This document shows, piece after piece, positions 24,201 through 33,566 of a DNA stretch of 64,000 nt. Source of the stretch: Luteitalea sp. (lineage in GTDB: Bacteria; Acidobacteriota; Vicinamibacteria; Vicinamibacterales; Vicinamibacteraceae); NCBI GenBank assembly GCA_009377495.1, contig WHTZ01000016.1:40147-104146 (forward strand). The letters run 5' to 3'. The stretch's first letter is position 1. Every line of letters starts with the position of its first letter. The notes under the pieces are model-generated. The model was not told the DNA's origin and searched no databases. It saw only the letters and a list, made by a program, of their open reading frames with translations. The translations under genes and the position numbers were made by a program.

Positions 24201-26159
24201 ATGGCGACGGACTTCTTCGAGCATCAGGACATCGCGAGGCGGAACACGACCCGCCTCGTGATCCTGTTTGCGCTCGCGGTGCTGGCCATCATCGTCTCGA
24301 TCGAGCTCCTCCTCGTGGCCACGATGGGCTATCTCGGTCGAGATCCGATGACCGGCGCCATCGACTGGTCGCTTGCCGCGAATCCCCAGCTTCTTGGGGT
24401 TGCCGTCGTGGGCACGCTGATCGTGGTGGGAGGCGGCAGCCTCTTCAAGATCGCGCAGTTGCGTGGTGGAGGGCGGGTCGTCGCGGAGGAGCTTGGCGGC
24501 CGACGTCTCAATCCCGACACCACCGTTCCATCCGAGCAGCAGCTCCTGAACGTCGTCGAGGAGATGGCGATTGCGTCCGGCACGCCGACGCCACCGGTCT
24601 ATTTGCTGGATCGCGAAGAAGGAATCAACGCCTTCGCCGCCGGGTTTACGCCACAAGATGCCGTGATTGGCGTTACGCGCGGCACCGCCGAGCGGCTGAC
24701 ACGTGACGAGCTCCAAGGCGTGATCGCGCACGAGTTCAGTCACATCTTCAACGGCGACATGCGGCTCAATATCCGACTGATCGGTCTTCTGCACGGCATC
24801 CTCATCATCGGCATGCTCGGCTACTTCGTCCTCCGAATGGGCGCTTTTTCGGGATACCGGGGCCGGCGTTCCAGGGAGGGTGGCAACCCGCTCCCTCTTC
24901 TTGCGCTTGGTGCCGGACTCATGGTCGTAGGCTTCTTCGGCACGTTCTTCGGGAACCTGATCAAGGCCGCCGTGAGCCGACAACGTGAGTTTCTGGCCGA
25001 CGCCTCGGCGGTGCAGTTCACCCGTCAGCCGGAAGGGATCGCGGGCGCGCTGAAGAAGATCGGTGGCTTTTTGAAGGGCTCGAAGGTCCAAAGCCCGAAC
25101 GCGCCAGAGGCCAGCCACATGTTTTTTGGCCGGGCCACGTCGGGTCTGAGCGGGCTGTTCTCAACCCATCCTCCGCTCCCCGAGCGAATTCGTCGGATCG
25201 AGCCATCCTGGGATGGCGCCCTTCCCCAGCTGGCGCCGCGCACGGATGCCGGGGTCGCAGCGCCACGCGGTGTGGCGGGCGTCGCGGGCCTGGCGGGCGT
25301 CGCGGGCCTGGCGGGTGCCGAACCGCTCGATCGCGGCCTTGGACAACGCATGACACGTGCGATCGACCAGGTTGGGCAGCCGAGCGAGGCCCACATGCGA
25401 TATGCGGCGAGATTGCTTGAAGGTCTACCCAAGGCAATCGTCAACGCCGCCCACGAACCGTACGGCGCGCGCGCCCTCGTGTACGCGCTGCTGCTCGATC
25501 GCGAGGCCGAGCCGCGACGGCGTCAGCTCGCGCATCTGTCCGCGGCGGCCGATCCGGGCGTGTATCAGGAGACCCTCCGGCTCACTTCGCGTATCGAGGC
25601 GCTCGACGTGAGGACGCGACTTCCGCTTCTCGACATGGCGTTGCCGGCACTACGCGCCTTGACGCGGCCACAATACCAGCTCTTCAAGCAAAACGTCGCC
25701 GCGCTGGTGCGAGCCGATGACACGATCGACCTGTTCGAGTGGTCGCTGCATCGGATCCTGTTGCACGATTTGGAGACAGACTACGTCAAGGTCACGCCCG
25801 CTCGAGCTCAACACCGTACGCTCGCGCCCGTTCAGGTGCAGTGTGAGCTGTTGCTGTCGAAGTTGGCGTATGCCGGGCATGGAGACGTGGCCGCGGCACA
25901 GAATGCATTCGAGCAAGCCGTTCAAAGCCTCGGCCTGCCGCGGGCACGCTTGCGCCGTGCCGACGAATGTGGCCTCGAGGCGCTCGATGCGGCGCTCGCA
26001 ACCCTCGATAAAACGGCACCTCAAGTCAAGCGTCAGATTCTGAAGGCAGCGATAGTCTGCATTACCGCCGACCGAACGGTGACCGCCACTGAAGCGGAAC
26101 TGCTGCGAGCGATCTCGGCGTCGCTGGGCTGTCCGATGCCCCCGGTCCTGCTGGCGTGA
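24201..26159 (+). CDS. membrane-bound M48 metallopeptidase
   Basis: 652 residues, much longer than HtpX (about 290). Membrane helices are near residues 12-35, 57-80, 195-215 and 228-250. The zinc site is HEFSH at about 177-181 in VIAHEFSHIFNGD, with the third ligand Glu in RQREFLADASAV. The C-terminal 300 residues are a soluble helical extension of unknown role, joined by a Gly-Val-Ala-Gly-Leu linker. It follows lemA by five bases. The family degrades or processes membrane proteins. Confidence 0.9.
   Translation: MATDFFEHQDIARRNTTRLVILFALAVLAIIVSIELLLVATMGYLGRDPMTGAIDWSLAANPQLLGVAVVGTLIVVGGGSLFKIAQLRGGGRVVAEELGGRRLNPDTTVPSEQQLLNVVEEMAIASGTPTPPVYLLDREEGINAFAAGFTPQDAVIGVTRGTAERLTRDELQGVIAHEFSHIFNGDMRLNIRLIGLLHGILIIGMLGYFVLRMGAFSGYRGRRSREGGNPLPLLALGAGLMVVGFFGTFFGNLIKAAVSRQREFLADASAVQFTRQPEGIAGALKKIGGFLKGSKVQSPNAPEASHMFFGRATSGLSGLFSTHPPLPERIRRIEPSWDGALPQLAPRTDAGVAAPRGVAGVAGLAGVAGLAGAEPLDRGLGQRMTRAIDQVGQPSEAHMRYAARLLEGLPKAIVNAAHEPYGARALVYALLLDREAEPRRRQLAHLSAAADPGVYQETLRLTSRIEALDVRTRLPLLDMALPALRALTRPQYQLFKQNVAALVRADDTIDLFEWSLHRILLHDLETDYVKVTPARAQHRTLAPVQVQCELLLSKLAYAGHGDVAAAQNAFEQAVQSLGLPRARLRRADECGLEALDAALATLDKTAPQVKRQILKAAIVCITADRTVTATEAELLRAISASLGCPMPPVLLA
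25270..25318 (+). repeat. tandem GC-rich repeat inside the M48 gene
   Basis: An 18-bp unit (GTCGCGGGCCTGGCGGGC) is repeated imperfectly, encoding GVAGVAGLAGVAGLAGAEP between the protease and the C-terminal extension. It keeps the frame and is likely a flexible linker prone to slippage. Confidence 0.7.
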
Positions 26160-26227
26160 TGCGCCTTGCGCTCGAGCTCGGTTTCAGTTGACACCTTCGT
26201 GGTCGGGCTGCCCTTTCGGAGGGTCCG

Positions 26228-27904
26228 ATGACATGGTGGCGTGAGAACCTGGTGGTGGTTGGTGTGCTGTTCGGGATCGCGGTTGGACCTTTGCTGCTGC
26301 GTGCACAACAACCAGCGTCGGACCTGATCCTCTCGAATGGGAAAATCATTACGGTAGATGAACGCTTTACGGTGGCTCAAGCTGTGGCGATTCGAGAGGA
26401 TCGCATTGTGGCGGTCGGTACCAATCACGCAATTGCCCAGCGGGCGGGACCAAACGCGAGAAGGATCGACCTGAAGGGAAGGGCCGTCATTCCCGGGCTG
26501 ATCGATAACCATATGCATCTTCTCCGCGCCGGCATGACCTGGCAGCGGGAAGTCCGTTGGGATGGAGTCAGCTCACGAAGGGAAGCGCTCGAGATGCTGC
26601 GCGCCCGCGCACAAGCGGTCGGTCCAGGCGAATGGGTCTTCAACCTCGGTGGCTGGACGGTAGACCAGTTTGCAGACGATAAGAGTCCATTCGCGCGTGA
26701 AGAGTTGGACCAAGTTGCTCCCAACAATCCGGTCCTACTGCAGGCATCTTACTATCAGACCTATCTCAATAGCCGCGCCTTACGGGCTCTTGGGATCGAC
26801 GAGCGGACGCCCCGGGACGCATGGGTCGTGCGCGACGCCGCCGGAAGGCCGACGGGCATGATTGAAGAAGCGGGCGTTCGCCCGATCGCCGCCAGGCTTC
26901 CCATGGTGCCACCGGCCCTGATTGACGCCAGCAGTGCCGCGATGATCAAAGACCTGAATCGGGCGGGCCTCACGGCTGTCGGCAGCGCTGGTTGTCCACC
27001 GGAGTTGTTGGAGATCTATCGAAGATGGGCGGATCGGGGTCAGCTACACGTCCGGGTTTTCTGTCTCGACTCCCTTGGCGCCGCCACTCCAGAGCAGGTT
27101 GACCAAATCCTGCCCCGAATTGCCCAGATCAAGCTGTTTCAGGGTGACAACTACATTGATCAGGTCTTCTACGGCGAAGGTGTCTACAGACCGCTGCATG
27201 ACCCGATGTTCTTGTTCAAGGCTGATCCGAAGCCGGATCACCTCGCCCAGTGGCGCCGCATTGTCATGGCGCTGGCCGAGGCGGGCCTGCCCCTGCACGT
27301 GCACGCGGAACTGGACGACACCATTGATGCATTTCTCGACGAAATCGAGCAGGTCCACAAGAGCCATCCCATCAAGAACCTGCGCTGGGTTCTAGCCCAC
27401 GTAAACCAACTCGACGAGTCACACCTCGAGCGCATGAAGAACCTGGGAATGTATGCCGCGGTGCACCCCTGGGCAGTCATCAATGGTGGAATCCTTCACG
27501 AGGTTTACGGACAACGTGCCTACGACATGGCGCCGCTGGCCACGATTCAGAACAGCGGTATCGCGTGGGGACTCGGAAGCGACGGAACCAGGGCCAATCA
27601 ATACCGGCCGTTCACGACACTCTGGTGGGCCGTTACCGGGAAAATGGTTGGGGGCACGAAGGTCCTTCGACAGACAATCAGCCGCGAGGATGCCTTGATC
27701 GCGCACACACGCAGGAACGCGTACCTGGTGTTCCAGGAGAACAACCTGGGCTCGATCCAGCCGGGTAAGCTGGCCGACTTGGTTGTGCTCGATCGAGACT
27801 ACCTCACGGTTGCAGCGGACCAGATCAAGGACATTGAGCCGGTCATGACGATCGTTGGCGGGAAAATCGCCTACAACGCTGACACTGAGGCGAGAGTCAA
27901 TTAG
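26228..27904 (+). CDS. exported YtcJ-like amidohydrolase
   Basis: 558 residues. An N-terminal hydrophobic segment (LVVVGVLFGIAVGPLLLRAQ) suggests export. The amidohydrolase 3 pattern is clear: DLILSNGKIITVDERFTVAQAVAIREDRIVAVG, the metal-binding DNHMHLLRAG, LPLHVHAELDD, WVLAHVNQLDES, LGSDGTRANQYRPF and the closing GSIQPGKLADLVVLDRDYL. These zinc-type hydrolases cleave amide or ester bonds in rings; the substrate cannot be read from sequence. Its stop overlaps the convergent padR stop by four bases. Confidence 0.88.
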   Translation: MTWWRENLVVVGVLFGIAVGPLLLRAQQPASDLILSNGKIITVDERFTVAQAVAIREDRIVAVGTNHAIAQRAGPNARRIDLKGRAVIPGLIDNHMHLLRAGMTWQREVRWDGVSSRREALEMLRARAQAVGPGEWVFNLGGWTVDQFADDKSPFAREELDQVAPNNPVLLQASYYQTYLNSRALRALGIDERTPRDAWVVRDAAGRPTGMIEEAGVRPIAARLPMVPPALIDASSAAMIKDLNRAGLTAVGSAGCPPELLEIYRRWADRGQLHVRVFCLDSLGAATPEQVDQILPRIAQIKLFQGDNYIDQVFYGEGVYRPLHDPMFLFKADPKPDHLAQWRRIVMALAEAGLPLHVHAELDDTIDAFLDEIEQVHKSHPIKNLRWVLAHVNQLDESHLERMKNLGMYAAVHPWAVINGGILHEVYGQRAYDMAPLATIQNSGIAWGLGSDGTRANQYRPFTTLWWAVTGKMVGGTKVLRQTISREDALIAHTRRNAYLVFQENNLGSIQPGKLADLVVLDRDYLTVAADQIKDIEPVMTIVGGKIAYNADTEARVN

Positions 27905-28230
27905 GCGCTCTCGATCAGCAGTTGCACGGCAGACGACAGTCGATCCCAGCTTTGAAGCTCACGTTGGAGTTGCTTCTTGCCCTCGCGCGTCAGGGAATAC
28001 ACCTTGGCAGGCCGGCCGAGATCCGAGTCCTTCCATTCCGCGCATATCCACCCCTGGTGTTCGAGCCGATGCAGGGCCGGGTAGAGGGAGCCTTGCCCAA
28101 CGGAGAGCACGTCACCGGAGAGGAGCTGAATGCGCTTGGAGATTCCCCAACCGTGACACGGTTCTCGGGCGATCGTCTTGAGAATGAGCAGATCCAAGGT
28201 TCCCTGGAGCAAGTCTGATGGTTTTGGCAT
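27901..28230 (-). CDS. PadR-family transcriptional regulator
   Basis: 109 residues, standard for PadR-s1: LLQGTLDLLILKTIAREPCHGWGISKRIQLLSGDVLSVGQGSLYPALHRLEHQGWICAEWKDSDLGRPAKVYSLTREGKKQLQ. It is the winged-helix repressor regularly found beside ADOP permeases in Acidobacteria. The permease gene lies 117 bases upstream on the same strand. The leader 28231-28310 contains GATACCTCGG and GATATCCTCGG, a possible operator pair. Confidence 0.9.
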   Translation of the reverse strand: MPKPSDLLQGTLDLLILKTIAREPCHGWGISKRIQLLSGDVLSVGQGSLYPALHRLEHQGWICAEWKDSDLGRPAKVYSLTREGKKQLQRELQSWDRLSSAVQLLIESA

Positions 28231-28347
28231 GGCATGCCTCGATCGTCGACAATGATACCTCGGATCATCGACAGTCCCGCAAGATATCCTCGGGGCGTTC
28301 TTGCCAGGATCCTGTACGGGCTCCCCGTGTGAGAGATGCGGGCCTTG

Positions 28348-31041
28348 CTACTCCGACCGCAGCGCCACGATCGGATCGAGCTTTGTTGCCTTGCGGGCCG
28401 GCAGGTAACTGGCGATGAGCGCCAGAAGGATGAGTAACACACTCCCGAACACGATCGTGGTTGGATCCCAACCGGTAAGGCCATAGAGAAGCCCTGACAT
28501 CAGCCGTGTCGCCACGATAGCCGCGACGGCGCCCACCCCGATACCCATCAACGTCAGCTTCATGCCCTTGACCACGACGAGCATCAGGATATCGCGCGCC
28601 TGCGCACCCAGCGCGATACGCACGCCAATCTCCGGCACGTGCTGCACGACGAAATACGCGATCACGCCGTAGATGCCGACAACCGCCAGGAGTAGCGCAA
28701 AGGCGGCGAACGCGATGAGCAGCGTGGTGCCAACCCGTCGCGCCGCCACGTCCTCGTCGAGAATCTCATTGAGTGTCCTGATGTTGGAGACCGGTTGAGC
28801 GGGATCCACGGCATGGATCTCGTGTGTGATTGAAGAGACGAGGCTCATCGGGTCCACAACGGTTCGGACGACGAGGTCGCGTGGCGCGAACCACGGGAAG
28901 GCGTCGAACTGCCGGTAGGGGACGTACATCTCGGCCTTCACCGGGGCGTCGAGTCCCATCTGGCGGACGTCGCCGACGACTCCCACGATGGTGAGCCAGG
29001 GGCCAGGGTAGCCAGGGGCGTCAGGCTTGAACCGCTTGCCCACCACTTCATCAGCGGGCCAATACTGACGTGCCATGGTCTCGTTGACGATCGCAACTGG
29101 CTGGGCGCCCGCGTTGTCACCGGCGTCGAAGTACCGGCCTCTTCGCAGTGGGACACCAATGGCTCTGAAGTAACCTGCGCTGACCTGTCGATGGTTGGCG
29201 TCGTACGCCACGGCTGGATCAGGTGGCTTCCCCTCGAGCACGAAGCTCGTGGTTCCGCCTCTCCATTCGAGCGGCACCGATGTCGTGTAGCCTGCGGCGG
29301 CAACACCGGGCAAGTGCGTGATGCGCCCGAGCACCTCGTCGTAGAACGCTGTTCGGCGCGTGTGGCTCGTGTACTTATAGAAGGAACGGCCTGATTCGGC
29401 AATCCCTCGCTCATCCGGGTGCGTCGCGAGCGCGGTGCGGAGTGTGAGAACTCCGTCAGTACGAAGCCCGACGTCAGCGTATCGTAGCCGATAGAGCGCC
29501 TGCATGAGCATACCGGCGGCGACCAGGAGCACCAGCGTCATCGCCACCTCGGCGACAACCAGCACGCTGCGGCTCCTCTGCATACGTGACGCCGTACGGC
29601 CACTCGCTCTCAAGGCTGTGCTGACATCGGACCTCGTTGTCTGCACCGCAGGGGCGAGGCCACACAGAACGCCAGTCATCAGCGAGACCGCGACCGTCAG
29701 TCCGAACGTGCGTGCATCGAGGGTCATCGATGCAAAGAGCGTCATGTCCGGTGGCACCAGCTGCTCGAGAAACGTGAATGTCCACCTGGCGAGCACCAGG
29801 CCAAGGAGCAGACCCATCGCGGAGAGCACCAGGCTCTCGGTCAGCAGTTGTCGGACGATGCGGCCACGAGCTGCCCCGAGGGCGCTGCGCAAAGCGATCT
29901 CGTGACGGCGTGACGCGGCGCGGGCAAGCAGCAGACCCGCGAGGTTCGCGCAGGCAATTGAGAGCACGACACCGACGGCCGTCAGGAGCAGGAGCAGCGG
30001 ACGGCGCGCATCTCCCGACACTTGCTCGGCAAGCGGCAGGATGTGTGCTCGCAGCCCTCGGGCTTCTGCTGGGCGATCCCGTGCGATTCGCGCGTTAATG
30101 GCTTCAATATTCGCCTGTGCCCGTGCAACACTGACGCCGGGCTTCAAGCGGGCCACGACGGTTAGATAGTGGCTGTCGGAAATTGCCAATTCCTCTGAGC
30201 TGAAGGCGGCGGGCACCCAGAGGCCGACGTAACTTTCTAGAAACTGAAAGGTTGCCGGCATGATGCCGACGACGGTGTATGGCTCGTTGTTGAGGAGGAT
30301 GTCACGACCAATGATCGTCGGGTCGCCGCCGAAGCGTTGTTGCCAGAGCTCGTGGCTGAGAACCGTGACAGCCGGACCGCCCGGGCGATCTTCATCGGGC
30401 CGGAAGACCCGCCCGAGCGCAGGTGTGACGCCGAGCACCGGAAAGAACGCCGCCGTGACTCCGCGCGCTTGAATCTTCTCGGGCTCCTGGCTGCCCGCGA
30501 GCGTCACACCCCAATGGCTGGCTGCCGCAACCGAGTCGAACACCTTGTTCTCGCGAGCCCAGGCATCGTAATTGGCTGGTGCCACGTCGTTGCGCGGGAA
30601 CCCGATCTCGGAAGCGTCTTCCCAGATCATCACGAGTCGCTCGGGCTCGTGAAACGGCAGCGGTCGGAGGAGCACGGCGTTGATCAGGCTGAACACCGCG
30701 CTGCTGCCGCCGATACCGATCGCAAGCGTCAGGACTGCCGCCAGGGTGAAGCCCGGGTTTCTGGCGAGCGTGCGCAGAGCGTGCTGGATATCACGCCGTG
30801 CATCCTCCAGCCACACGAACGACCGCGCGTCCCGGTGGAGCTCCTTCGCCTGATCCACACCGCCCAACGCGCGCCTCGCGGCGACCCGCGCTTGCTCAGG
30901 CGTCATGCCTCGCCGACAAAAGTCGTCCTCGAGAAGTGTGAGATGAGAGCTGATCTCTTTGGCGGCTTGCCGTTCCGCTCGCGTAGTTCGCCAAACGTTG
31001 CACAACCTGCCGAGAAGGCGTTTCATTTCACTAGGCAGCAT
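28348..31041 (-). CDS. ADOP-type (MacB/FtsX-like) ABC transporter permease
   Basis: 897 residues. An N-terminal cytoplasmic ADOP domain (RQAAKEISSHLTLLEDDFCRRGMTPEQARVAARRALGGVDQAKE) leads to [39 protein letters not shown], a periplasmic MacB core domain, an FtsX block of three helices (LLLLLTAVGVVLSIACANLAGLLLARAA), a second MacB core and a last FtsX block ending YLPARKATKLDPIVALRSE. No ATPase gene is nearby, as usual for this group. It probably exports a peptide, lipid or drug, or acts as a mechanotransmitter; regulation by the adjacent PadR is likely. Confidence 0.9.
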   Translation of the reverse strand: MLPSEMKRLLGRLCNVWRTTRAERQAAKEISSHLTLLEDDFCRRGMTPEQARVAARRALGGVDQAKELHRDARSFVWLEDARRDIQHALRTLARNPGFTLAAVLTLAIGIGGSSAVFSLINAVLLRPLPFHEPERLVMIWEDASEIGFPRNDVAPANYDAWARENKVFDSVAAASHWGVTLAGSQEPEKIQARGVTAAFFPVLGVTPALGRVFRPDEDRPGGPAVTVLSHELWQQRFGGDPTIIGRDILLNNEPYTVVGIMPATFQFLESYVGLWVPAAFSSEELAISDSHYLTVVARLKPGVSVARAQANIEAINARIARDRPAEARGLRAHILPLAEQVSGDARRPLLLLLTAVGVVLSIACANLAGLLLARAASRRHEIALRSALGAARGRIVRQLLTESLVLSAMGLLLGLVLARWTFTFLEQLVPPDMTLFASMTLDARTFGLTVAVSLMTGVLCGLAPAVQTTRSDVSTALRASGRTASRMQRSRSVLVVAEVAMTLVLLVAAGMLMQALYRLRYADVGLRTDGVLTLRTALATHPDERGIAESGRSFYKYTSHTRRTAFYDEVLGRITHLPGVAAAGYTTSVPLEWRGGTTSFVLEGKPPDPAVAYDANHRQVSAGYFRAIGVPLRRGRYFDAGDNAGAQPVAIVNETMARQYWPADEVVGKRFKPDAPGYPGPWLTIVGVVGDVRQMGLDAPVKAEMYVPYRQFDAFPWFAPRDLVVRTVVDPMSLVSSITHEIHAVDPAQPVSNIRTLNEILDEDVAARRVGTTLLIAFAAFALLLAVVGIYGVIAYFVVQHVPEIGVRIALGAQARDILMLVVVKGMKLTLMGIGVGAVAAIVATRLMSGLLYGLTGWDPTTIVFGSVLLILLALIASYLPARKATKLDPIVALRSE

Positions 31042-31158
31042 AATGAAGCCTCTGATGAGATGCTTTCACAGCTACACTTGATCGTCAAGTGGAAGAAGGG
31101 CAGTCACGTGCCTGAAGGGCCGCCCTACCGGACTGGCTGATGACGTTCAGCCACGAAG

Positions 31159-32028
31159 TCACCCCCTGGTTTTGGCGATGCCAGGGGCGCGTTGCTCCTG
31201 GTCGATCGCGGGCACCAGGTGCCGCTTCGTCAAGTCTGTCCTGAGGATCTCGTACGCCTCGCGCGGGTCGTCCACCTGCGTGAGCAAGTGGACGTCGCCT
31301 GGCGCAATGGCGCCGTGCTGCACCATGGCGTTGAAGTTCACGACGGTGTTCCAGTAGTCGCTGCCGTACAGCATCACCGACACGCGCTTGCGTAACTTGC
31401 GCGTTTGCATCAAGGCGAGAATCTCGAACAGCTCATCGAATGTGCCGAATCCGCCTGGAAAGATGACCAGCGCTTTGGCGAGATAGGCGAACCAGAACTT
31501 GCGCATGAAGAAGTAGTGGAATTCGAACAGCAGGCGCTCAGTGATGTACCGGTTCGAGCCTTGCTCGAACGGCAGACGAATGTTGAGGCCAATGGTCTTA
31601 CCGCCAGCCTCGTGCGCGCCGCGATTGGCCGCCTCCATGATGCCGGGCCCGCCGCCCGAGCACACCACGAAGCGATGATACGGGAAATCCAGCGAGCGGC
31701 TCCATTGGGTCAACAGCCGTGCCAGCTCGCGCGCATCCTCGTAGTAGCGAGACCAGTCCACCGCCTGCTCGGCGCGCGCGAGCGCGGCCTGTGCGCTGTC
31801 GCTAGGCACGCGTCGTGCATGCTGCCATGCTTTGAGGCGGTCCCGCGCACGCTCCGCGAACGCGCGGCTGCGCATCCGTGCAGAGCCGAAAAAGACGACA
31901 GTGTCCTGAATCTTCTCCTCCTCGAACCGGCCAAGCGGCTCGAAGTACTCCGAGAGGATGCGGATCGGGCGCGCTTCATCGGTTTCAAGGAACTCCGGGT
32001 TCAGATAGGCAAGAGGCTGACGATTCAT
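31159..32028 (-). CDS. LOG-family (TIGR00730-like) protein
   Basis: 289 residues of the Rossmann-like lysine-decarboxylase-like family. The diagnostic PGGFGTFDELFE and SGGGPGIMEAANRGAHEAGGKTIGLN motifs are both present. Characterised members are cytokinin riboside 5'-monophosphate phosphoribohydrolases or nucleotide hydrolases (PpnN-like); they do not decarboxylate lysine. The extra N-terminal ~90 residues (RILSEYFEPLGRFEEEKIQDTVVFFGSARM) place it in the long-form group. Monocistronic, divergent from the cytochrome gene. Confidence 0.87.
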   Translation of the reverse strand: MNRQPLAYLNPEFLETDEARPIRILSEYFEPLGRFEEEKIQDTVVFFGSARMRSRAFAERARDRLKAWQHARRVPSDSAQAALARAEQAVDWSRYYEDARELARLLTQWSRSLDFPYHRFVVCSGGGPGIMEAANRGAHEAGGKTIGLNIRLPFEQGSNRYITERLLFEFHYFFMRKFWFAYLAKALVIFPGGFGTFDELFEILALMQTRKLRKRVSVMLYGSDYWNTVVNFNAMVQHGAIAPGDVHLLTQVDDPREAYEILRTDLTKRHLVPAIDQEQRAPGIAKTRG

Positions 32029-32133
32029 ACGGACTCACTGTAACACTTCACGTAAACAGGAACATTCTGCGTAATCGCTCGTGTTTCCCGGCAGACCGAA
32101 ACGTGCGCCAGGAGCTCGACGTAGAGGATCGAT

Positions 32134-32559
32134 GTGAGACACGCAAATAGACTGCTGATTGCGTTCGCCGCATGTATCTTCGTTGTGACCTTCGTGACGC
32201 GCCTTGCCGCGCAATCCGACACAGACGGCTGGAGCATTCCCGAAGGCGCATCGAAAGAAGCCAACCCAATATCAGTGACGCCAGAGCTACTCGAGCAGGG
32301 TCGAGAGCTGTACGGTGACAACTGCGAGCGTTGCCATGGCCCCCAGGGTAGGGGCGATGGCAGCGATGCAGAGCCCGATGATCCGCCCGCAGACTTGACG
32401 GATCCCGCTCGCGCCTCCCGCAATCGTGACGGCGTCGTCTTCTATCGGATCTGGAACGGTCGCAACAACCCGAAGATGCCCGCGTTCAAAGACGAGGGGC
32501 TGACCAAGGAAGAGGTGTGGACAATCGTGGCATACGTGCAATCGCTCAGGAAAACCTAG
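32134..32559 (+). CDS. exported monoheme cytochrome c
   Basis: 141 residues from a GTG with AGAGGA upstream. A signal peptide (RLLIAFAACIFVVTFVTRLAAQ) is followed by a class I cytochrome c domain with Cys64-Glu-Arg-Cys67-His68 and the distal ligand Met115 in NNPKMPAFKDEGLTKEEVWTIVAYVQSL. It would carry electrons in the periplasm. No oxidase or dehydrogenase partner is nearby. The gene converges on the M20 peptidase with a four-base overlap. Confidence 0.9.
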   Translation: MRHANRLLIAFAACIFVVTFVTRLAAQSDTDGWSIPEGASKEANPISVTPELLEQGRELYGDNCERCHGPQGRGDGSDAEPDDPPADLTDPARASRNRDGVVFYRIWNGRNNPKMPAFKDEGLTKEEVWTIVAYVQSLRKT

Positions 32560-33566
32560 CCCGCCAGTCTCCCAAGCAGCGAAGCTGCAATGTGCTGATA
32601 CCCGTCCACCGCCCGGTCCAGCTCAGGAATGCGCACGTGCTCATTAGCCGTGTGCGCGACGAGGATCGAGCCCGGCCCATACAGGAGCGGCTGACCCCAC
32701 CGCGCCAGGAACGGAATATCGGTGCTGTACGGAAAGACCGCGGTCTCGAAGCCTGGCACCGTCACCGTGCGCACCAGTGGAAGGTCGAGCACGTCGTGGA
32801 CGGTCACGTCGCCTCCCGCGAGCGCGCGCAACTCTTCGCGGACCACGTCGTTCGATACCACGGTGCGAAAGACGATCTCGGCTTCCGCTGACGGCGGCAC
32901 GACGTTTGGCGCGATACCTCCCGAGATCAGCCCCACGGTGTAGTGGGTCGTGCCGAGCGTGGCATCCTGTGGCCACTCCGCCGCGCGGAGGCGCATGAGC
33001 ACGTCCACGAGCTTCTCGATAGCTGACTCGCCGAGCTCAGGGTGCGACGAGTGTGCCGCACGGCCGCGGGCGTCGAGCCGCACCCGCAGCATGCCTCGCG
33101 TCGCGGCCGCCAATCGGTTGTCGGTCGGTTCGCCATTCACCAGGAACGCGCAGCCGTTCGCGAGGGCGTTGGCCGCCATAGCCCCATCGCTCCCGCGCTC
33201 TTCACCCACTAGGAACAACAAACCGATGCGACGCTCGCCTGCCGCGCGCAAACGCTCCGCTGCCGCGACTTGGGCGGCGAGGATGCCTTTCGCATCGCAC
33301 GAGCCGCGCCCGTAGAGTCGATCACCGTCGATTCGGCTCGGGAAGAATGGCGGCACGCAGTCGTAGTGCGTGGAGAGAACGACGCGCGGCGGATCGAGCG
33401 TCGCCAGGATGTTTCGTCGATCGCCGCTCACGACCTGCTCGCTGACCGACCATCCGAGCCCGCCCAGCCAATCGGTCAACCAGCCGGCCAACGCGCTTTC
33501 GCGGCCCGTCGTCGTATCGACGTCGACGAGACGAGCCGTCACACGAACGACGTCTAGCGGATCCAC
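32556..33566 (-). CDS. M20 family metallopeptidase, DapE/ArgE type
   Basis: 336 residues from the GTG at 33566, which overlaps the dapD stop by 13 bases; the longer frame to 33959 is antisense-like Arg-rich junk within dapD. Metal ligands are visible: His in VLSTHYDCVPPF, Asp in GRGSCDAKG, Glu-Glu in VGEERGSDG, Glu in VNGEPTDN and His in AHTANEHVR; the dimerisation-domain motif GGIAPNVVPPSAEAEIVFR is also present. As the last gene of the lysine operon after dapD, it most likely removes the succinyl group from N-succinyl-diaminopimelate. It is shorter than proteobacterial DapE (about 375), so an ArgE/LysK-like specificity is possible. Confidence 0.8.
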   Translation of the reverse strand: MDPLDVVRVTARLVDVDTTTGRESALAGWLTDWLGGLGWSVSEQVVSGDRRNILATLDPPRVVLSTHYDCVPPFFPSRIDGDRLYGRGSCDAKGILAAQVAAAERLRAAGERRIGLLFLVGEERGSDGAMAANALANGCAFLVNGEPTDNRLAAATRGMLRVRLDARGRAAHSSHPELGESAIEKLVDVLMRLRAAEWPQDATLGTTHYTVGLISGGIAPNVVPPSAEAEIVFRTVVSNDVVREELRALAGGDVTVHDVLDLPLVRTVTVPGFETAVFPYSTDIPFLARWGQPLLYGPGSILVAHTANEHVRIPELDRAVDGYQHIAASLLGRLAG

